DNA from: Streptomyces sp. NBC_01016
GTDB taxonomy: Bacteria > Actinomycetota > Actinomycetes > Streptomycetales > Streptomycetaceae
Assembly: GCF_026341035.1 (NCBI RefSeq)
Contig: NZ_JAPEOQ010000001.1
Coordinates: 3,658,001 to 3,722,000, forward strand
Reading direction: 5' to 3'
Length of the DNA: 64,000 nucleotides
Shown: positions 59,969-64,000 of the stretch, in pieces
How positions within the stretch are numbered: position 1 is the stretch's first letter
Layout of the letters: each line of letters begins with the position of its first letter
Translations under genes and position numbers: made by a program
The notes under the pieces: model-generated
Database searches by the model: none
The model's input: the letters and a program-made list of their open reading frames with translations, nothing else
What the model was told of the DNA's origin: nothing

Positions 59969-62350
59969 ATGGACGGCACCGGTCAAGCCCCGCAGGGCCG
60001 CGTCCCGCTCGCCGTCGTGGTGATCGACCACGCGGGCCGCGTCTCGCACTGGAGCAGCGGCGCCCGCCGCCTCTTCGGCCCGCCGAAGGAGGACGCGGTG
60101 GGCCGCCCCGCCGCCGACCTCCTGCCGGTCTCCGGCGCGCTCCCGCAAGAGAGCCCCGCGCCGCACGACTTGGAGGAGTCGCTCGGCGGCCAGCTGTCCT
60201 ACCCGGCCGCGGGACGCGCCCGCCTCGACACCAGCGCGGAGCCCCGCGACCGTATCGACGTCCTGTGGTGGGCGTACCCCCTGGTGGGCCCGGGCCCCGA
60301 GCGACTGCTCGTACTGGCCGCCGACGCCCAGAAGTTGGGCGGCGACGAGGGGTCGGGGGTCGAGCGGATAGCCCCCGCGTTCGCGCTGCACACGGACTTC
60401 CCCGCGGCCGACGAACTCGCCCGCAAGCTGCCCGAGATCCTGCCGAGCATGAGCGTCGCCGAGAGCGCCCGGATCGTGTCGCAGGTGCTCGAACTCGGTT
60501 ATCCGGTACTCGAGTTCAGTCAGCATGAACAGGTTCCTGTTACCGCGGACTGGGGCGTCTCCCGGCGTACCGAACGCAAGGCGCGCCGCGCGCAGACCGC
60601 CCGCGCCACCGCGCTGGGCGTGCCCTCCCCACGCGCACCGCTCGACGACGCCGACACCGCGGAGGACCTCGAATACGCGGCCGTGCGCGACCGCCTCGAA
60701 TTCCTCAACGAGGTGAGCGGGCGCATCGGTTCGTCCCTCGACCTGTCCCGCACCATCGTCGAGGTCAGCCGCGCGGTCGTGCCCCGCTTCACCGATGTGG
60801 CAGGCACGTATTTGCGTGAGCAGGTCGTCGCGGGTGAGGGCTTCCCCGAGGGCGCGCCCGACGCCACCACGATGTGGCACCGCGTCGCCCTGGAGCACAC
60901 CGACGAGCCGGGCCGCTGGGACGATGTCGTACCGGTCGGCGAGTCCATGCCGTTCCCGGTGCACACGCCGTTCTTCCAGTGCATGACCAGCGGCGACCCG
61001 GTCCTCGTGCCGTACATCTCGGAGGAGATGGGCAACGCGATCGCGTCGCAGTTTGAGAAGCGCGACATCCGACCACTGATCAACCACCGGTCGATGCTGG
61101 TGGTGCCGCTGAAGGCGCGCAATGTGGTGCTCGGTTTCATGATTCTCCTGCGCCACCAGGAGCGGCCCGTCTTCAACGACATGGACCGCGTGACCGGCGC
61201 CGAACTCGCCGCGCGGGCCGGCCTCGTACTCGACAACGCGCGCATGTACACCTACCAGGAGGCCGTCGCCGAAACGCTCCAGGACAGCATGCTGCCGCAG
61301 ATCGAGCCGCACATGCCGGGCTGCGACATCGCCACCCGCTATCTGCCGGGCACGCTGCTCGGGCGGGTCGGCGGCGACTGGTTCGACTCCATCAAGCTGC
61401 CGGGCGCGCGCACCGCGCTCGTCGTCGGTGACGTGATGGGGCACGGGCTCAACTCCGCGGCGATGATGGGGCAGTTGAGGACCGCCGTGCAGACCATGGC
61501 GGCGCTCGACCTGCCACCCGCTCAACTCCTGCGCAATCTGGACGACTTGGCTCAGCGGCTCGGCGACAACTATCTGGCGACGTGCCTGTACGCCGTCTAC
61601 GACCCCATCGTCGGTGAGCTGCACCTCGCCAACGCCGGGCACATCCCGCCCGTTCTGGTGCGCGCCGCCGACGGTGGCAGTGAACTGCTCGAACTGCCCA
61701 CGGGCGCCCCGATCGGCGTCGGCGGCGTGCCGTTCGAATCCGTACGGGTCCCGGTCGCGCCCGGCGACCGCCTGGTGATGTGCACGGACGGCCTGGTCGA
61801 GGTGCGCGGCGAGGACATCGGCGTGGGGCTCGCGACGCTCTGCGAGTCCGCCGCCCACCCGGCCGCCTCCATGGACGACGCCTGCGACACCATCATCCGT
61901 TCGCTGGCCACGAGGGGCGGCCGCAAGGACGACGTGGCCCTGCTGCTCGCGCGGCTCAACGGGTTCGAGGCGGACGACGTCGCCCACTGGACCTTCGCCC
62001 CGGAGCCCGCCGAGGTGCCACGCGCGCGTGGTCTCGTACGCGAGCGGCTCGCGCGGTGGCGCCTGTCGGGGATCTCGGACTCCGCGGAACTGATCGTGAG
62101 CGAACTCGTCAGCAATGCCGTACGTCATGCGCGCGGCGGCCCTGTGCAGTTGCGCCTGGTGCGCTCGGGGACGCTGCTGTGCGAGGTCGAGGACACCGAG
62201 CATGCGCTGCCGACGTTGCTCAGCGCGGAGCCCGGCGACGAGTTCGGGAGGGGGCTTCGTGTGGTGGCGCGGCTCTCGCGCGCGTGGGGCACGAGTCGCA
62301 CGGCGACGGGAAAGACCGTGTGGTTCGAACTTTCCGCGTCGTCTCGGTGA
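59969..62350 (+). CDS. PAS-GAF-PP2C phosphatase with anti-sigma-like ATPase domain
   Basis: A 793-residue signalling protein. Residues 10-70 look like a PAS domain (VIDHAGRVSHWSSGARRLFG), about 245-415 a GAF domain, about 430-655 a SpoIIE-type PP2C phosphatase (GGDWFDSIK, VGDVMGHGLNSAAMM, LANAGHIPP, CTDGLVE, KDDVALL with Mn2+ aspartates), and 665-790 a HATPase with SELVSNAVRHARGG. It would dephosphorylate an anti-anti-sigma factor and may also bind or phosphorylate one. No sigma-factor partner is encoded in view. GGAAGGAA precedes the ATG. Confidence 0.93.
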   Translation: MDGTGQAPQGRVPLAVVVIDHAGRVSHWSSGARRLFGPPKEDAVGRPAADLLPVSGALPQESPAPHDLEESLGGQLSYPAAGRARLDTSAEPRDRIDVLWWAYPLVGPGPERLLVLAADAQKLGGDEGSGVERIAPAFALHTDFPAADELARKLPEILPSMSVAESARIVSQVLELGYPVLEFSQHEQVPVTADWGVSRRTERKARRAQTARATALGVPSPRAPLDDADTAEDLEYAAVRDRLEFLNEVSGRIGSSLDLSRTIVEVSRAVVPRFTDVAGTYLREQVVAGEGFPEGAPDATTMWHRVALEHTDEPGRWDDVVPVGESMPFPVHTPFFQCMTSGDPVLVPYISEEMGNAIASQFEKRDIRPLINHRSMLVVPLKARNVVLGFMILLRHQERPVFNDMDRVTGAELAARAGLVLDNARMYTYQEAVAETLQDSMLPQIEPHMPGCDIATRYLPGTLLGRVGGDWFDSIKLPGARTALVVGDVMGHGLNSAAMMGQLRTAVQTMAALDLPPAQLLRNLDDLAQRLGDNYLATCLYAVYDPIVGELHLANAGHIPPVLVRAADGGSELLELPTGAPIGVGGVPFESVRVPVAPGDRLVMCTDGLVEVRGEDIGVGLATLCESAAHPAASMDDACDTIIRSLATRGGRKDDVALLLARLNGFEADDVAHWTFAPEPAEVPRARGLVRERLARWRLSGISDSAELIVSELVSNAVRHARGGPVQLRLVRSGTLLCEVEDTEHALPTLLSAEPGDEFGRGLRVVARLSRAWGTSRTATGKTVWFELSASSR

Positions 62351-62435
62351 AGGTGCGTACGGCGTTCTTGTGGGGCGTGTCCCGGAGCGGTAGACCGAGC
62401 TGACACTTCGGCTGCCGCACCCTGGGGAGGGCTCC

Positions 62436-63161
62436 ATGAGCGTGAGCGAGCGCTACAAGGAAGCGTGGGAGAGCTTCTGGGAGGACGCCTCGCCCGAGCC
62501 GGGAGGTGTCTTCTGGGACTCCGAGCCCGCTGTCACGGCGGGGCTTCATCTCGCCCTTTTCGAGCCGGAGTTGGCGGCGCCGGACCTGCCGATGCTTGAC
62601 CTCGGCTGCGGGAACGGCACGCAGACCCGCTTCCTCGCCGACCGCTATCCGAGAGTCGTCGGCGCCGACCTGTCGGCGGCCGCCCTCGGCCGGGCCCGCG
62701 AGGCCGATCCTGCGGGACAGGCCGACTACCGGGAGCTCGACGCCACCGACAACGACCAAATGGGCTCCCTGCACGCCGAGTTGGGCGACGTCAACGTCTA
62801 TATGCGAGGCGTGCTGCATCAGAGCGAGCCCACCGACCGGCAGTTGCTCGTCGACGCGATCGCGGCGCTCGTCGGCGAGCGCGGGCGCGGCTTCGTGGTC
62901 GAGCTGTCGGAGCGGGCGCGGCCGATCCTGGAGGAGCTCGCGACGGGACCGGCAGGGCCGCCGCCCAAGCTGGGCGAGGTGTTCTCGCACGGCATCGCGC
63001 CCGGCGAGGTCTCGGACGAGGTGGTGCCGGAGTACGTGGCGGCGGCGGGCCTCTCGGTGCTCGCCGCGGGGGAGCTGCCGCTCGTGACGACGGATTTCTC
63101 GGCCGACGGCGGTCGCATCGAGCTGCCCTCGACATGGCTGGTGGTGGGCCGGTCAGACTAA
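62436..63161 (+). CDS. Class I SAM-dependent methyltransferase
   Basis: A 241-residue methyltransferase with motif I LDLGCGNGTQTRFLADRYP and the acidic VVGADLS after it. The N-terminal YKEAWESFWEDASPEPGGVFWD resembles thiopurine-methyltransferase-like enzymes. The expected motif IV reads NVYMRGVLHQ. Substrate unknown. ATG follows GGAGGG. It lies 85 bp after the phosphatase gene. Confidence 0.87.
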   Translation: MSVSERYKEAWESFWEDASPEPGGVFWDSEPAVTAGLHLALFEPELAAPDLPMLDLGCGNGTQTRFLADRYPRVVGADLSAAALGRAREADPAGQADYRELDATDNDQMGSLHAELGDVNVYMRGVLHQSEPTDRQLLVDAIAALVGERGRGFVVELSERARPILEELATGPAGPPPKLGEVFSHGIAPGEVSDEVVPEYVAAAGLSVLAAGELPLVTTDFSADGGRIELPSTWLVVGRSD

Positions 63162-63219
63162 TTCCGGGTGCCGCCGCAACGCGCTGACGAGCGAGAACTC
63201 CTCTCAACGGGTGGGAAAT

Positions 63220-63231
63220 TGGTATACACCA
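63220..63231. promoter_or_regulatory. TGGT-ATAC-ACCA site before the D-aminopeptidase gene
   Basis: TGGTATACACCA has TGGT/ACCA arms and shares TTGGTATAC with the palindrome at 1393-1410. It lies 57 bp before the D-aminopeptidase ATG. It fits a loose GntR-type site. Confidence 0.4.
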
Positions 63232-63238
63232 GTGAGAG

Positions 63239-63247
63239 TTATCCACA
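63239..63247. promoter_or_regulatory. Perfect DnaA-box sequence
   Basis: TTATCCACA is the canonical DnaA box. It stands alone 41 bp before the D-aminopeptidase start. One box does not make an origin; it could be a chance match or a DnaA-responsive promoter element. Confidence 0.4.
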
Positions 63248-63288
63248 GGTCTGGTGCGTCCTGGCCGGATCCGCGTACCGTTCTGGCC

Positions 63289-64000
63289 ATGAAGATCCTC
63301 ATCAGCGCCGACATGGAGGGTGCCACGGGCGTGACGTGGCCCGCGGACGTCCTCCCCGGCACACCGCAGTGGGAGCGCTGCCGTTCCATGTTCACGTCGG
63401 ATGTGAACGCGGCGGCGCTCGGTTTCTTCGACGGCGGCGCCGACGAGGTGCTGATCAACGAGGCGCACTGGACGATGCGCAATCTGCTGCTCGAACAGCT
63501 CGACGAGCGGGTGCAGATGCTCACCGGGCGGCACAAGTCACTGTCCATGGTGGAGGGCGTCCAGCACGGCGACGTCGACGCCATCGCGTTCATCGGCTAT
63601 CACGCGGGCGCCGGCATGGAGGGTGTGCTCGCGCACACCTACCTGGCGAACCAGATCACGGGCGTCTGGGTCAACGATATGCGCGCGAGCGAAGGCCTGC
63701 TGAACGCGCATGTGGTGGCCGAGTACGGGGTGCCCGTCGTCCTCGTCACCGGCGACGACCACGCGTGCGACGACGCGCTCGGGTACGCGCCCGAGGCCCG
63801 CAAGGTCGCCGTCAAGGACCACGTCTCCCGGTACGCGGCCGTGTGCCGCACCCCCGCGCGGACCGCCGCCGACATCCGGGCCGCCGCGAAGGACGCCGCG
63901 TCGATAGCGGTGCGCCACGAGCCGGTGCGGGGCGGGCCGTTCACGATCCAGGTGGAGTTCGACGCCGAGCACCTCGCCATGGCGTCGACCGTCGTGCCGG
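63289..64000 (+). CDS. M55-family D-aminopeptidase (3' end missing)
   Basis: The frame opens at ATG 63289 and is still open at the window edge, giving 237 residues. The zinc site of DppA-type D-aminopeptidases is visible: SADMEGATG with Asp8 and Glu10, NEAHWTMRN, and GYHAGAG. These enzymes release D-amino acids such as D-Ala from peptides and form toroidal decamers. In Bacillus the relative is the first gene of a dipeptide transporter operon; what follows here is outside the window. Confidence 0.88.
   Translation, partial: MKILISADMEGATGVTWPADVLPGTPQWERCRSMFTSDVNAAALGFFDGGADEVLINEAHWTMRNLLLEQLDERVQMLTGRHKSLSMVEGVQHGDVDAIAFIGYHAGAGMEGVLAHTYLANQITGVWVNDMRASEGLLNAHVVAEYGVPVVLVTGDDHACDDALGYAPEARKVAVKDHVSRYAAVCRTPARTAADIRAAAKDAASIAVRHEPVRGGPFTIQVEFDAEHLAMASTVVP

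Overview
The window is a high-GC actinobacterial chromosome segment, almost certainly Streptomyces or a close relative. Coding regions are GC-rich at third positions, GTG and TTG starts are frequent, and many genes overlap by 4 bases (GTGA or ATGA). The gene order psd-pssA, acyl-CoA dehydrogenase, MaoC, CoA lyase, mutase and crotonyl-CoA carboxylase/reductase matches the ethylmalonyl-CoA locus I remember from Streptomyces. I see no insertion sequence, prophage, CRISPR array, tRNA or rRNA. The first and last genes are cut by the window edges.

Layout. (1) 1-3.9 kb: two NCS1 permeases and a hydantoin-racemase-like enzyme that keeps only one of the two family cysteines. (2) 3.9-8.9 kb: a small secreted protein, a cold-shock-domain protein, and a TetR gene divergent from an MFS exporter and a sulfatase. 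(3) 9.1-16.5 kb: a five-gene peptide ABC transporter (Dpp/Gsi type) followed by a gamma-glutamyltransferase. (4) 16.6-31 kb: a phosphatase with a frameshifted end, an FAD oxidoreductase, a macro-domain protein, an Ada-AlkA fusion with Ogt, a sirtuin, a nucleoside hydrolase with its MFS partner, a Nudix protein, an AraC regulator, an alpha/beta hydrolase, an ADP-ribosylglycohydrolase, glycerate kinase and a membrane-anchored glutaredoxin. Several of these act on NAD, ADP-ribose or alkylated DNA. (5) 31.3-40.4 kb: a methyltransferase, a PucR/CdaR regulator divergent from a branched-chain amino acid type ABC transporter (livFGHMK), and an ABC exporter half-transporter. (6) 40.7-51.7 kb: phosphatidylserine synthase and decarboxylase, the ethylmalonyl-CoA pathway operon, a TetR regulator and a tandem-duplicated 3-hydroxyacyl-CoA dehydrogenase. 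(7) 52-57.4 kb: a HEAT protein, a Rid-family protein, a radical SAM protein behind a LexA box, an SRPBCC protein and an MFS transporter with a C-terminal repeat domain. (8) 57.4-59.97 kb: a 2.5-kb island of nested repeats with no credible gene. (9) 60-64 kb: a PAS-GAF-PP2C-ATPase phosphatase, a methyltransferase and the start of an M55 D-aminopeptidase.

The features least explained by known gene families are the repeats. The 2.5-kb island stacks three tandem arrays (about 129, 57 and 26 bp periods). Most units of the first array carry a hairpin that would form a UUCG-type tetraloop in plus-strand RNA. A 47-bp nested palindrome occurs three times in the window with conserved arms and a different loop triplet each time. 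Candidate regulatory sites include an 18-bp perfect palindrome before the NCS1 gene, a LexA box before the radical SAM gene, and a recurring motif in the promoters of both operons flanking the ethylmalonyl-CoA TetR gene.
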